From NCBI GenBank assembly GCA_934565775.1, contig CAKTIN010000038.1, forward strand, positions 1-17,729: a stretch of 17,729 nucleotides of DNA, given 5' to 3'. Of this stretch, positions 1 through 7,091 are shown piece after piece. The translations under genes were made by a program, and so were the position numbers. The notes under the pieces are model-generated. The model was not told the origin of the DNA. It saw only the letters and a list, made by a program, of their open reading frames with translations, and searched no databases. The stretch comes from an uncultured Oscillospiraceae bacterium (GTDB lineage: Bacteria; Bacillota; Clostridia; Oscillospirales; Oscillospiraceae). Position 1 is the first letter of the stretch. The number at the start of each line of letters is the position of its first letter.

Positions 1-73
1 TGGGAACAACAGGGCTCGAACCTGTGACCCCATGCTTGTAAGGCATGTGCTCTCCCAGCTGAGCTATGCTCCC
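1..73 (-). tRNA. tRNA-Val (anticodon UAC)
   Basis: The reverse complement folds into a complete cloverleaf of 73 nt. The 7-bp acceptor stem is GGGAGCA/TGTTCCC with one G-U pair, followed by a D arm GCTC...GAGC. The anticodon arm is CATGC/GCATG around the loop CTTACAA, and the T arm is ACAGG/CCTGT around TTCGAGC. Loop positions 34-36 read UAC, which decodes GUA valine codons. The discriminator base A falls on base 1 of the window, so whether CCA is encoded cannot be seen. A perfect-consensus promoter lies about 53 nt upstream. This may be the first gene of a tRNA cluster continuing outside the window. Confidence 0.96.
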
Positions 74-125
74 GAACGCGCTTCTGAACTTTCACACTTT
101 CGTGCACATCTCAGCGACGGGTTTA

Positions 126-154
126 ATTATACACAGAACTCCCCCGGTTGTCAA
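126..154 (-). promoter_or_regulatory. Sigma-A promoter of the tRNA-Val gene
   Basis: Read on the minus strand, a -35 TTGACA (149-154) and a -10 TATAAT (126-131) are separated by exactly 17 nt. Both hexamers match the housekeeping consensus at every position. Transcription should start near 119-120, giving a leader of about 46 nt before the tRNA 5' end. An A/T-rich stretch just upstream (about 155-190) could act as an UP element, as is common for stable RNA promoters; that part is inference. Confidence 0.93.
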
Positions 155-225
155 GCATTATTTTTACTTTTTTTGGACTTTTTTGCAGACGGCGTTTTCG
201 GAACTTTTCGCCCCACAAAAGGGCC

Positions 226-253
226 GGGAGAGCGGATGCGATCCCGCTCTCCC
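226..253 (-). terminator. Hairpin after hslO, probable terminator
   Basis: An inverted repeat GGGAGAGCGG/CCGCTCTCCC (10 bp, 8-nt loop) begins 6 nt after the hslO stop codon. On the minus strand it is followed by GGCCC and then TTTT, so the U-tract is short and displaced by 5 nt. The position directly after the last gene of the yerC-hslO operon supports termination, but the U-tract is weaker than in a canonical intrinsic terminator. The structure also separates hslO from the strong tRNA promoter downstream. Confidence 0.65.
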
Positions 254-259
254 CCACCT

Positions 260-1138
260 TTACAGCGTTTTCAGAATCTCTGCGATCTGCTCTGGGGTGA
301 AGGCATAGTCCGCGTCGCAGAACTGGCATTCGATGTGAATGGTCTCCCCCTCGGAGACAATGTCCTGCAGCTCCTTCTTCCCCAGGCTGATCAGCGTGGC
401 GGTCACGCGCTCCCGGGAGCAGTAGCACCGGTAGGTCACCGGCGTGGTCTCCAGCAGCTCCAGCTCCAGGCCCCCCGCCGCCTTCGTCAGAATCTCCTCC
501 GGCGTCATTCCTGCGTCCAGCATGGCCGTCACCGGCCCTGCCGCCTGGATCCCCGCCTCCAGCTTGTCGATCACCTCATCCTGCGCACCGGGCAGAAGCT
601 GAAACAGGTAGCCGCCCGCGACCCGCACGGTGTGGTCCCGCTCCACCAGGACCCCCAGGGCGCAGGCGGTGGGAGTCTGCTCGCTTTGGGCGAAGTAAGC
701 CGTCACATCGTCTGCAATCTCCCCGGAGACCAGCTCCACGCTGCCCACATAGGGCTCCTTCATTTGCAGGTCCCGGATCACGGTAAGCATTCCGTTGGTC
801 CCCACGGCGGCTCCCACATCCAGCTTCCCCTGGTACTTTTCCAGCAGCGAGACATGGGGGTTCTGCACATAGCCCCGGACATTGCCCACGGCGTCCGACA
901 CGCACAGGATGGTCCCCAGGGGCCCGCCGCCCTTGATCTGAAGGGTCAGGGACCCGTCGTCCACCTTCTGCATATTGCCCATCATGGACGCCGCCGTCAG
1001 CGCCCGCCCCAGGGCTGCCGTAGCCGTAGCGGTTGATTGCTGGATCTCCTGGGCCCGGCGGACGATGCCCGTGGAGCAAATGCCCACAGCCTTCACAAAG
1101 CCGTCCTTGGAGATTCCCCGCACAATATAGTCGTTCAT
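260..1138 (-). CDS. hslO: Hsp33 redox-regulated holdase chaperone
   Basis: This is a 292-residue protein of the usual Hsp33 length. Hsp33 is a cytoplasmic ATP-independent holdase that is switched on when oxidation releases its zinc and forms disulfides. The C-terminal redox switch is intact: C238-Y-C240 and C271-Q-F-C274 make the CxC/CxxC zinc site with a 30-residue spacing. The N-terminal substrate-binding domain starts MNDYIVRGISKDG, typical of the family. The start is the ATG at 1138-1136, which overlaps the methyltransferase stop in an ATGA (4 nt). It is preceded by an AGGAGG about 7 nt upstream. An in-frame extension to 1312 exists but runs inside the upstream gene and lacks family similarity. 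It is the last gene of the yerC operon. Confidence 0.96.
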   Translation of the reverse strand: MNDYIVRGISKDGFVKAVGICSTGIVRRAQEIQQSTATATAALGRALTAASMMGNMQKVDDGSLTLQIKGGGPLGTILCVSDAVGNVRGYVQNPHVSLLEKYQGKLDVGAAVGTNGMLTVIRDLQMKEPYVGSVELVSGEIADDVTAYFAQSEQTPTACALGVLVERDHTVRVAGGYLFQLLPGAQDEVIDKLEAGIQAAGPVTAMLDAGMTPEEILTKAAGGLELELLETTPVTYRCYCSRERVTATLISLGKKELQDIVSEGETIHIECQFCDADYAFTPEQIAEILKTL

Positions 1139-1884
1139 GTTTTGTCCTCCTTGCAGGCCAGGAAAAAGATCCGCTGCTCCCCTGCCCGGGGCGGCTCCAT
1201 CCGGCAGTCGCCGAATACCCGAATCCGTCCAAAGCCTGCCTCTGTGAGATAATCGGTCAGCTGGCTCTGCGAATAGGCGTATTCCAGATGCTCCTCGAAG
1301 CTCCGCTGCCACAGCTTTCCCCTACGCTGAAACAGGTCCATCCCATAGCGGCAGATATGGGTCTCCCGGTCAAACTCCCCCCGCCAGACGCAGTATACAT
1401 TCTCGTCCTCATCCAGAAACACCTGACCGTCCATGGCCATAAGCTTCTCCGGGGTGTTCACGTCAAAGAGAAACACGCCGCCGGGGCGCAGCGCGGCGTA
1501 AACCCGGCGGAAGGCCTCCCGGCAGTCCGCCGGATCCACAATGTAGTCGATGGAATCCAGGCAGGAGATTACCCAATCCACCTGCTCCGGCAGGCGCAGG
1601 CGCTGCATTTTCTGGTGGATCAGCAGGGGCCGGTTCCGCAGCCCCGCCGTCTTATCGTACGCCTGGGTGAGCATTTCCTCGGACGCGTCCACGCCGATGA
1701 CCCGGTAGCCCCGCTTCGCCAGACGATAGGACATGGACCCCGTCCCGCAGGCGAGGTCCAGAACCGTATGGGGATCCTTCCCCTCTTTGCCCAGCAGCGC
1801 CAGAGCAAAGGAGAGGATCTCATCGTACTTCACATCATTGGTCAGCCGGTCATAGGAGGCCGCGAGGCTCTCATACGCGCTCAT
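1135..1884 (-). CDS. Class I SAM-dependent methyltransferase, substrate unknown
   Basis: This 249-residue cytoplasmic protein has a Rossmann-type methyltransferase fold. Motif I is LDLACGTG (about 42-49), an acidic residue ends strand 2 in IGVDAS (D66), and SCLDSIDYI (about 107-115) occupies the motif IV region. LRPGGVFLFD (132-141) is the post-II/III signature of Methyltransf_11/25-type enzymes. The substrate cannot be read from these motifs; small-molecule, RNA or protein targets are all possible. The C-terminal half contains WRGEFD and ends in FFLACKEDKT. The ATG at 1884 overlaps the yerC stop by 4 nt, and its own stop overlaps the hslO start by 4 nt, so all three are probably translationally coupled. 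Conserved linkage to hslO might hint at a stress or redox role, but that is inference. Confidence 0.9.
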   Translation of the reverse strand: MSAYESLAASYDRLTNDVKYDEILSFALALLGKEGKDPHTVLDLACGTGSMSYRLAKRGYRVIGVDASEEMLTQAYDKTAGLRNRPLLIHQKMQRLRLPEQVDWVISCLDSIDYIVDPADCREAFRRVYAALRPGGVFLFDVNTPEKLMAMDGQVFLDEDENVYCVWRGEFDRETHICRYGMDLFQRRGKLWQRSFEEHLEYAYSQSQLTDYLTEAGFGRIRVFGDCRMEPPRAGEQRIFFLACKEDKT

Positions 1885-2180
1885 TCTTCCTCTTCTTCCA
1901 GCCGGTCGATCACGATCCGGTAGCCGTTCACTCCGTAATTCAGGGAGCGGTTTACCCGGCTGATGGTGGCGCTGCTGGCGCCGGTCTCTTCCAGGATCTT
2001 ATTGTAGATCAGGCCCTTGTCCAGCAGCTGCGCAACCTCAAAGCGCTGCTCCATGGCGTTCATTTCCGGCACCGTGCACAGATCGCTGAAGAAATTATAG
2101 CATTCCTCCGGGGTTTTCAGGGTCACGATGGCCTTATACAGGCTGCTGTTCGGGTCGGTCTTTCTGTTTCTGTTGTTCAT
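1881..2180 (-). CDS. YerC/YecD family TrpR-like DNA-binding protein
   Basis: This is a 99-residue protein of the YerC/YecD family, related to the trp repressor TrpR. The N-terminal half carries the family pattern LYKAIVTLKTPEECYNFFSDLCT. The helix-turn-helix lies at about residues 48-80 and includes GLIYNKILEETGASSATISR and VNRSLNYG. It ends in an acidic tail, EEEEE. Family members are presumed transcription factors whose targets and ligands are mostly unknown. The ATG start is preceded by TTGGAGG about 7 nt upstream. It heads a three-gene operon with a methyltransferase and hslO and lies just downstream of the ftsZ terminator. It could sense an amino acid or control this operon itself; neither can be shown from sequence. 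Confidence 0.93.
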   Translation of the reverse strand: MNNRNRKTDPNSSLYKAIVTLKTPEECYNFFSDLCTVPEMNAMEQRFEVAQLLDKGLIYNKILEETGASSATISRVNRSLNYGVNGYRIVIDRLEEEEE

Positions 2181-2283
2181 AATGAACCTCCAAATATAAA
2201 AATTAGGGGCACAAAATACTTGCTGTTTTTTATAATAAAGCTGTATCTCTTCACTTCGCTAAAGAAGCAAGCGCGCACAGAAA
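2181..2283 (-). other. A/T-rich leader upstream of yerC
   Basis: This gap between the ftsZ terminator and yerC is much richer in A/T than its surroundings on the minus strand. It holds the yerC ribosome binding site (GGAGG) and -10-like hexamers such as TATTAT (2232-2237). I could not find a convincing -35 at 16-18 nt from any of them. A promoter is expected here because ftsZ ends in a hairpin, but its exact position is not resolved. Read-through from ftsZ is the alternative. Confidence 0.45.
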
Positions 2284-2315
2284 CCCCTAAGAGGCCCGAT
2301 TGGGCCTCCCAGGGG
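2284..2315 (-). terminator. Intrinsic terminator after ftsZ
   Basis: Twelve nt after the ftsZ stop the minus strand forms a 14-bp stem, CCCCTGGGAGGCCC/GGGCCTCTTAGGGG, including two G-U pairs, with a 4-nt AATC loop. It is followed by TTTCTGTG. The stem is very stable but the U-tract is short, so some read-through into yerC is possible. Confidence 0.78.
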
Positions 2316-2326
2316 CGCGGTGCCAC

Positions 2327-3418
2327 TTAACGGTTAAAGATCTTAAAGATCTCGTCGATGTCGTCAATATCGCCCTTGGGCGCAGGCGCGGGCTTCGCGC
2401 GCTCTGCGGCGGCGGTATAGGGCGCAGCCTTCGGCTCCGCCTTCTCCTCGGTCTCCTCCTCAGGCTTCTTCTCGAAGCCGGTGGCGATAACCGTCACCTG
2501 CATTTCGTCCTCAAAGTCGTTGGAATAGGTCGCGCCGAAGATAATATTGGCCTCGGGGTTCGCCGCTTCCATTACGATATTGGCGGCGGTCTCCACATCC
2601 TCCAGGGTCAGCTCCGGAGAACCGGTGACGTTGATCAGCACACCGGTCGCACCGTTGATCGAGGTCTCCAGCAGAGGGCTGGAAACGGCGGTGGTCGCAG
2701 CCTGCTCGGCCTTCTCCCGGCCGCTGGCGGTGCCTACGCCCATGTGGGCCCGGCCGGCGTTCTTCATAATGGCGGAAACGTCCGCAAAGTCCAGGTTGAT
2801 GATGACCCGGTCCGAATAGCCGACCAGCTCGGAGATGGAGGTCACGGCCTGCTTCAGCACGTCGTCGGCGATGCCAAATGCGTTGGCAAAGGTGATCTTC
2901 TGATCGGTCACATACTTCAGCCGGTCGTTCGGGATAATAATCAGGCTGTCCACCTTCTCGGACAGGGCGGCGATGCCGCTCTCCGCCTGGCGCATCCGGT
3001 TGGCGCCCTCAAACTTGAAGGGCTTAGTCACCACGCCCACGGTCAGGATACCCGCCTCATGGGCCAGGTCCGCCACAATGGGTGCCGCTCCGGTACCGGT
3101 GCCGCCGCCCATGCCGGCCGTGATAAAGACCATATCCGTGCCCTCCAGAACCTTCGCAATGGCCGCGCGGCTCTCCTCGGCGGACTTTCTGCCGATTTCC
3201 GGCTTGGAGCCTGCGCCCATACCGCCGGTGAGCTTCTCGCCGATCTGGATCTTATTTTCGCACTTGGACTTATTCAGGTCCTGCCGGTCGGTGTTGACAA
3301 CGACGAACTCAACGCCCTCCACACCGCTCTCGATCATCCGGTTTACGACATTATTCCCGGCGCCGCCGACGCCGATCACCTTGATATTAACAACCTTTTC
3401 GGGATAATTATCAGCCAT
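2327..3418 (-). CDS. ftsZ: Cell division GTPase FtsZ
   Basis: FtsZ is the tubulin homologue that polymerises with GTP into the cytokinetic Z-ring; this copy has 363 residues. The nucleotide site is intact: GGAGNN at 18-23, the tubulin signature GGGTGTG at 104-110, and the T7 catalytic loop NLDFADV at 208-214. A charged, Ala/Pro-rich linker (about 316-349) leads to the C-terminal tail GDIDDIDEIFKIFNR, which differs from the usual DIPAFLR-like peptide. The start is the ATG at 3418-3416, with AGGAGG about 10 nt upstream; it gives the family N-terminus MADNYPEKVVNIKVIGVGGAG. A longer in-frame start at 3478 would lie within the predicted leader and is unlikely. The gene has its own promoter and terminator. 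ftsA is absent upstream. Confidence 0.98.
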   Translation of the reverse strand: MADNYPEKVVNIKVIGVGGAGNNVVNRMIESGVEGVEFVVVNTDRQDLNKSKCENKIQIGEKLTGGMGAGSKPEIGRKSAEESRAAIAKVLEGTDMVFITAGMGGGTGTGAAPIVADLAHEAGILTVGVVTKPFKFEGANRMRQAESGIAALSEKVDSLIIIPNDRLKYVTDQKITFANAFGIADDVLKQAVTSISELVGYSDRVIINLDFADVSAIMKNAGRAHMGVGTASGREKAEQAATTAVSSPLLETSINGATGVLINVTGSPELTLEDVETAANIVMEAANPEANIIFGATYSNDFEDEMQVTVIATGFEKKPEEETEEKAEPKAAPYTAAAERAKPAPAPKGDIDDIDEIFKIFNR

Positions 3419-3447
3419 TTTATGCTCTCCTCCTATGTATATTTCTT

Positions 3448-3463
3448 CCCGCAGAGTCGCGGG
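3448..3463 (-). other. Small hairpin in the ftsZ leader
   Basis: CCCGC/GCGGG (5 bp, 6-nt loop) lies in the predicted 5' UTR of ftsZ, about 30 nt before the start codon and about 18 nt upstream of the Shine-Dalgarno sequence. It has no U-tract, so it is not a terminator. It might stabilise the mRNA 5' region or be incidental. Confidence 0.35.
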
Positions 3464-3488
3464 CGCATCAGCACACATATACTTCTAT

Positions 3489-3517
3489 ATTGTAGCGTTA
3501 AAAAGCCCATTGGTCAA
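3489..3517 (-). promoter_or_regulatory. Sigma-A promoter of ftsZ
   Basis: On the minus strand a -35 TTGACC (3512-3517, 5/6 matches) and a -10 TACAAT (3489-3494, 5/6) are separated by 17 nt. Transcription is expected to start near 3482, giving a leader of about 64 nt with the ftsZ Shine-Dalgarno sequence near its end. The promoter lies in the 151-nt gap after ftsQ, where I see no clear terminator. ftsZ can therefore probably be transcribed both from here and by read-through from the dcw operon. Confidence 0.88.
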
Positions 3518-3569
3518 TAGCATTTCCGCCAATTTTCCATACTTTTTGAATTCTGCCGCAGATTTTGGC

Positions 3570-4598
3570 TCAATTGGAGATAAACCGCGCCTGGCGGCTT
3601 TCGTCCAAAGTCAGGTCGATGGTACCGGCCTGATAGTCCTCCAGCTGCTCCAGAACCTTGGCCAGATACGCCGTCTTGTAGCTGAGCTCCGTGGGCCCGC
3701 CCAGTCGAACCAGATACTTCTCGCCGCACAGGAGCTGAAGATCATACAGGCCGGAGACATTGACCTGGGTCACGGTGCTCATCAGCCCGTTTTTCTCCAG
3801 CTCTCCCAGGATCGTCACGGCGGTATCGAACCGCTCCTTGGGCGTGCTGGCCTGCACGCCGTTTTCCCCGGACGCCGCAGCGTCCTTGCTGTCTGTGGGG
3901 GTAACGGTCTGCCCTGCGGCGGGCGCCCCTGCCAGAACGCCCACGACCTTCGTGTACGAGGTGGGCTCCCCAGGCAACTGCTCCAGGAGCTTTCCACCCG
4001 CATCCATGAGCCACCATGCGCCGGTGTCGGCCTGAATGGCATAGGAGACCGTGGTCTCCACGATTTCAATATTAACCGTATCCGGCAATTTTATACCAAT
4101 CCGGACCTCATTGACATAGGGCAGGGCCGCATGGATGCGCCCCTCGGCCCGAGTGCGGCCAAAGGTCAGGAGATTGTCTCCCTGCTTGATGCCGGAGGCC
4201 TTCAGGACCGCCTCCTGGGTATACTTTTCGCAGCCGCTCACCGTCACCTTGTCCACCTTGAAGAAGATGGTCATGCTCAGCAGCAAAGCCAGAGCCACGG
4301 CTACGCCGGTCAAAAGCCGCAGCAGCAGCTTGCGCTTGTCATAGGGCTTCGGCTGGGTCCAGCTCACCGGCTGCTCCCGGCTCCGGCGCTCCGACTCCCG
4401 CTGCCGGGCCCGCTGGCTGCTCTGCCGGCGCCGGCGGTCCGCTTCCCGCCTGCGCTGCACTGCCTCTTCCTCCGACAGGGGGCGGTCCTGCCGCCTCCGG
4501 TCTCCGGTACGGGCCGCATTCTGCCGCCGGGCGTCCCCGCCGGAAGGGGCGGTGCGCCGCCGGCCGGCCGCTGTATCTCTCTGTTCATCCCAGGCCAT
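3570..4598 (-). CDS. ftsQ: Cell division protein FtsQ/DivIB
   Basis: This is a 342-residue bitopic membrane protein of the divisome scaffold that, with FtsL and a DivIC-type partner, controls septal synthesis by FtsW and its PBP. It has a very basic cytoplasmic N-terminus (about 25 Arg in residues 1-90), one membrane span (about 91-113), and a POTRA domain starting VDKVTVSGCEKYTQEAVLKA (about 115-184). A beta domain follows, interrupted by an Ala/Ser/Thr-rich low-complexity segment (about 222-253). The C-terminus YQAGTIDLTLDESRQARFI matches the conserved end of the family. The ATG at 4598 follows GGAGG by 8 nt and overlaps the end of murA by 14 nt. DivIB is the usual name in Gram-positive bacteria. 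Confidence 0.93.
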   Translation of the reverse strand: MAWDEQRDTAAGRRRTAPSGGDARRQNAARTGDRRRQDRPLSEEEAVQRRREADRRRRQSSQRARQRESERRSREQPVSWTQPKPYDKRKLLLRLLTGVAVALALLLSMTIFFKVDKVTVSGCEKYTQEAVLKASGIKQGDNLLTFGRTRAEGRIHAALPYVNEVRIGIKLPDTVNIEIVETTVSYAIQADTGAWWLMDAGGKLLEQLPGEPTSYTKVVGVLAGAPAAGQTVTPTDSKDAAASGENGVQASTPKERFDTAVTILGELEKNGLMSTVTQVNVSGLYDLQLLCGEKYLVRLGGPTELSYKTAYLAKVLEQLEDYQAGTIDLTLDESRQARFISN

Positions 4599-5880
4599 GT
4601 TTCCAACCTCCGTCCTCCCGCGGTGCGGGAGCTTCTTCTCTCATTTCGATCTCTGCGCCCAGGGCCGCCAGGCCGGGGACCAGAGCCTCATATCCTCGTT
4701 CTATATGGGAGATCCGGCGGACCGTGCTCTCGCCCTCCGCCCCCAGGGCCGCGACGACCAGTGCCGCCCCGCCCCGCAGATCCGTTGCCTCCATAGCCGC
4801 GCCCCGGAGGGGAGCACCCCCCAGCACCACCGCTACGCTGCCGCTGACCCGAATATCCGCGCCCAGCGCCCGCAGGGCGGGCACATGGCGGAATCTCTGA
4901 GAAAACACCGTCTCTTCAAAGACGGAAATTCCCCGGGCCCGCAGCAGCGCCGCCATGGTCACTGCCTGCGCATCTGTGGGAAAGCCCGGGTAGGGCGCCG
5001 TCCGCACCAGGCGGCAGCCGCCCAGATCCCCGCTATGGGACCTTATTATAGCACAATCCCGGCGGATTTGACAACCCGCATTTCGCAAAGTTTTACAAAC
5101 CGGTAACAAAAGCTCCTCCTCGATCCCCCGGACCGCAAGGTCGCCCCCGGCGGAGGCCCCGGCGCACAGGTAAGTCGCAGCCTCCATGCGGTCCGGCATG
5201 ATCCGGTGCTCCGCACCCCGGGGCAGCCCGGGCTCAATCTGGATCAGGCCGGTCCCGTCTCCGGCAATTTTCGCCCCGCCCGCCCGGAGAAACCGCGCCA
5301 GATCGCAGATCTCCGGCTCCCGGGCGGCATTATAAATCACGGTAGTCCCCCGGGCGGCCAGCGCCGCCATCATCAGGTTCTCCGTAGCCCCCACGCTGGG
5401 GAAAGGCAAAATGATCGCCGCGCCCTGAAGCCCGCCGCTCTCCAGGATCAGGCGCTCGCCCTGCTCCCGGCAGACCGCCCCCAGGCTCTGAAAGCCCCCC
5501 AGGTGCAGATCGATGGGCCGCTCCCCCAGGGCGCAGCCCCCGGGGGCAAAGAATTCGCAGTGCCCCAGCCGGGCCAGAAGCGGCCCCAGGAAAAACAGGC
5601 TGGAGCGCATTTGCTCCATTAAGTGCCGGGGCAGCGTCCCGGAGGTCACCTCCGAAGCATCCACCCAAATGTCTCCGCCCTCCCGGCGGGTCCGGCACCC
5701 CAGATGCTCCAAAAGCGCCAGGGCGCAGTCCAGATCCGTCAGCCGGGGGCAGTTATGTAAGAGGCTCTCCCCCTTGCTCAGCACCGTGGCCGCGAGAATG
5801 GGCAGGGCGGCATTCTTCGCCCCGTGGACCCAGATCTCGCCTTCCAGTCTTCTGCCGCCCCGTACCCAAATTTCCTTCAA
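4585..5880 (-). CDS. murA: UDP-N-acetylglucosamine 1-carboxyvinyltransferase MurA
   Basis: This cytoplasmic enzyme transfers enolpyruvate from PEP to UDP-GlcNAc, the first committed step of peptidoglycan synthesis and the fosfomycin target. It has 431 residues, close to the family norm. Key residues are present: K22-N23 in GAKNAALPIL, catalytic C116 in APGGCALGERPIDLH (the Cys form sensitive to fosfomycin in known enzymes), and D303 in YPGFPTDAQ. The start codon is TTG (5880-5878). It is chosen because it places K22-N23 at the numbering seen in characterised MurA and has a GGAAGGGG ribosome-binding-like stretch about 9 nt upstream. The 78-nt gap from murG contains two GC-rich hairpins. Many Gram-positive bacteria carry two MurA paralogues, so a second may lie elsewhere. 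Confidence 0.95.
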   Translation of the reverse strand: MKEIWVRGGRRLEGEIWVHGAKNAALPILAATVLSKGESLLHNCPRLTDLDCALALLEHLGCRTRREGGDIWVDASEVTSGTLPRHLMEQMRSSLFFLGPLLARLGHCEFFAPGGCALGERPIDLHLGGFQSLGAVCREQGERLILESGGLQGAAIILPFPSVGATENLMMAALAARGTTVIYNAAREPEICDLARFLRAGGAKIAGDGTGLIQIEPGLPRGAEHRIMPDRMEAATYLCAGASAGGDLAVRGIEEELLLPVCKTLRNAGCQIRRDCAIIRSHSGDLGGCRLVRTAPYPGFPTDAQAVTMAALLRARGISVFEETVFSQRFRHVPALRALGADIRVSGSVAVVLGGAPLRGAAMEATDLRGGAALVVAALGAEGESTVRRISHIERGYEALVPGLAALGAEIEMREEAPAPREDGGWKHGLG

Positions 5881-5897
5881 ATCCGCCCGCCCCTTCC

Positions 5898-5929
5898 CCC
5901 CGGCAAGCCGGGGATGGTTTGGGCCATCC
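5898..5929 (-). other. Tandem intercistronic hairpins between murG and murA
   Basis: Two adjacent inverted repeats lie in the 78-nt murG-murA gap. One is GGATGG/CCATCC with a 6-nt loop (5912-5929). The other is CCCCGGC/GCCGGGG (5898-5913), which overlaps it by 2 nt. Neither has a U-tract, so they are not intrinsic terminators. The second ends directly beside the putative murA ribosome binding site (about 5890-5897), where it could affect translation or RNA processing. Confidence 0.55.
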
Positions 5930-5958
5930 TATGCAGGCGGGGCAGCCGGGGTGCGGTC

Positions 5959-7083
5959 CTACTTTTTCTTTGTCAGCGACAGCAGGGCGGCATAAATCCG
6001 CTCCGCAGAGTCTACCACCGCCATATCCAGCAGCGCCCGGCGCATGGCCCGGCGGCGGGCCGGATTATCCAGCAGGGCGCAGACCTGATCGTACAGAACC
6101 TGAGGCGTGCAGTCGCTCTCCCGGATGACCTGGGCCGCGCCCCGGTCCGCCAGGATCCGGGCGTTCTTCTCCTGATGGTTATCCGTCACATTGGGCGACG
6201 GCACAATGATGCAGGGCGTACCGGAGACGGCGATCTCGTTAAGGGTCGAGGCGCCCGCCCGCCCGATGATAAGATCCGCCGCCGCCATCAGCTCCGGCAT
6301 ATTATAAATATATTCCCGCATTTCAATATCCGGGCAGCTTGCCAGGTCCACCCCCAGGTCCGCCACATACTGAGGCATCCACTTCCAGCCGAAGGAGCCG
6401 GTGGCATGGATATGGCGGAACCGGTCCTCCTTCTGCTCCAGCTTCATAAACCCGGCGATGACCTTGTTCATCTCCCGGGCCCCCAGGCTGCCCCAGGCGG
6501 ACACCACCAGAGGCTTCTCCCCCAGGCCCAGCCGCGCCCGGGCCTCCTCCCGGGAGGTGTACAGGAAGGCCTGATCCACCGGCATCCCCACGGCCTCCAC
6601 CCGCTCCGGGTGCTTATACTGGCTCCGGCTCTCCGGGAAGGAGACCAGGATCTTATCCACCCGGTCCGCCACCAGCCGGGTGGTCAGTCCGGGCACCGCG
6701 TTGCTCTCGTGCACGCAGGTGGGGATCCCCAGCCGGGTCCCCTCCTTCAGGATTGGGAAGCTGGCAAAGCCCCCGGTCCCCAGGATCACGTCCGGCCGGA
6801 ATTGCCGGAGGATCCGCTTTGCCCTGGACAGGGCCCGAAGATTCTTATAGGCTCCGGCCACATTGTGGCAAATTCCCTTCGGCGACAGGCTGCGGCTGAA
6901 GCTGGCGGGGTCCAGGGTCTCCAGGCGAAAGCCCGCCTTGGGCACCAGGTCGCATTCCATGCCGTTCTGCCCTCCCACGAACAAGATCTCGCAGTCCGGC
7001 TTCCGCTCCCGCAGGAGCCGGGCCACCGCCAGAGCGGGGTTGATATGGCCGCCCGTGCCGCCGCAGGTAAAAATCACTTTCAA
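5959..7083 (-). CDS. murG: Lipid II synthase, MurG glycosyltransferase
   Basis: MurG adds GlcNAc from UDP-GlcNAc to lipid I at the inner face of the membrane, making lipid II. The 374-residue protein has the GT28 N-terminal signature FTCGGTGGHINPALAVA (glycine loop GGTGGH, about 8-13). It also has PDVILGTGGFASFP, HESNAVPG and, in the C-terminal UDP-GlcNAc domain, IIGRAGASTLNE. The start codon is TTG (7083-7081). A strong GAGGAGG lies 8 nt upstream and overlaps the ftsW stop codon, and no ATG fits the conserved N-terminus MKVIFTCGG. ftsW ends only 13 nt before it, so the two are probably cotranslated. Confidence 0.97.
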   Translation of the reverse strand: MKVIFTCGGTGGHINPALAVARLLRERKPDCEILFVGGQNGMECDLVPKAGFRLETLDPASFSRSLSPKGICHNVAGAYKNLRALSRAKRILRQFRPDVILGTGGFASFPILKEGTRLGIPTCVHESNAVPGLTTRLVADRVDKILVSFPESRSQYKHPERVEAVGMPVDQAFLYTSREEARARLGLGEKPLVVSAWGSLGAREMNKVIAGFMKLEQKEDRFRHIHATGSFGWKWMPQYVADLGVDLASCPDIEMREYIYNMPELMAAADLIIGRAGASTLNEIAVSGTPCIIVPSPNVTDNHQEKNARILADRGAAQVIRESDCTPQVLYDQVCALLDNPARRRAMRRALLDMAVVDSAERIYAALLSLTKKK

Positions 7084-7091
7084 ATCGAAAC

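Noticed and set aside
2181..2283. Riboswitch or T-box in the yerC leader
   Set aside because: The leader is only about 100 nt, A/T-rich and lacks recognisable aptamer or T-box motifs.
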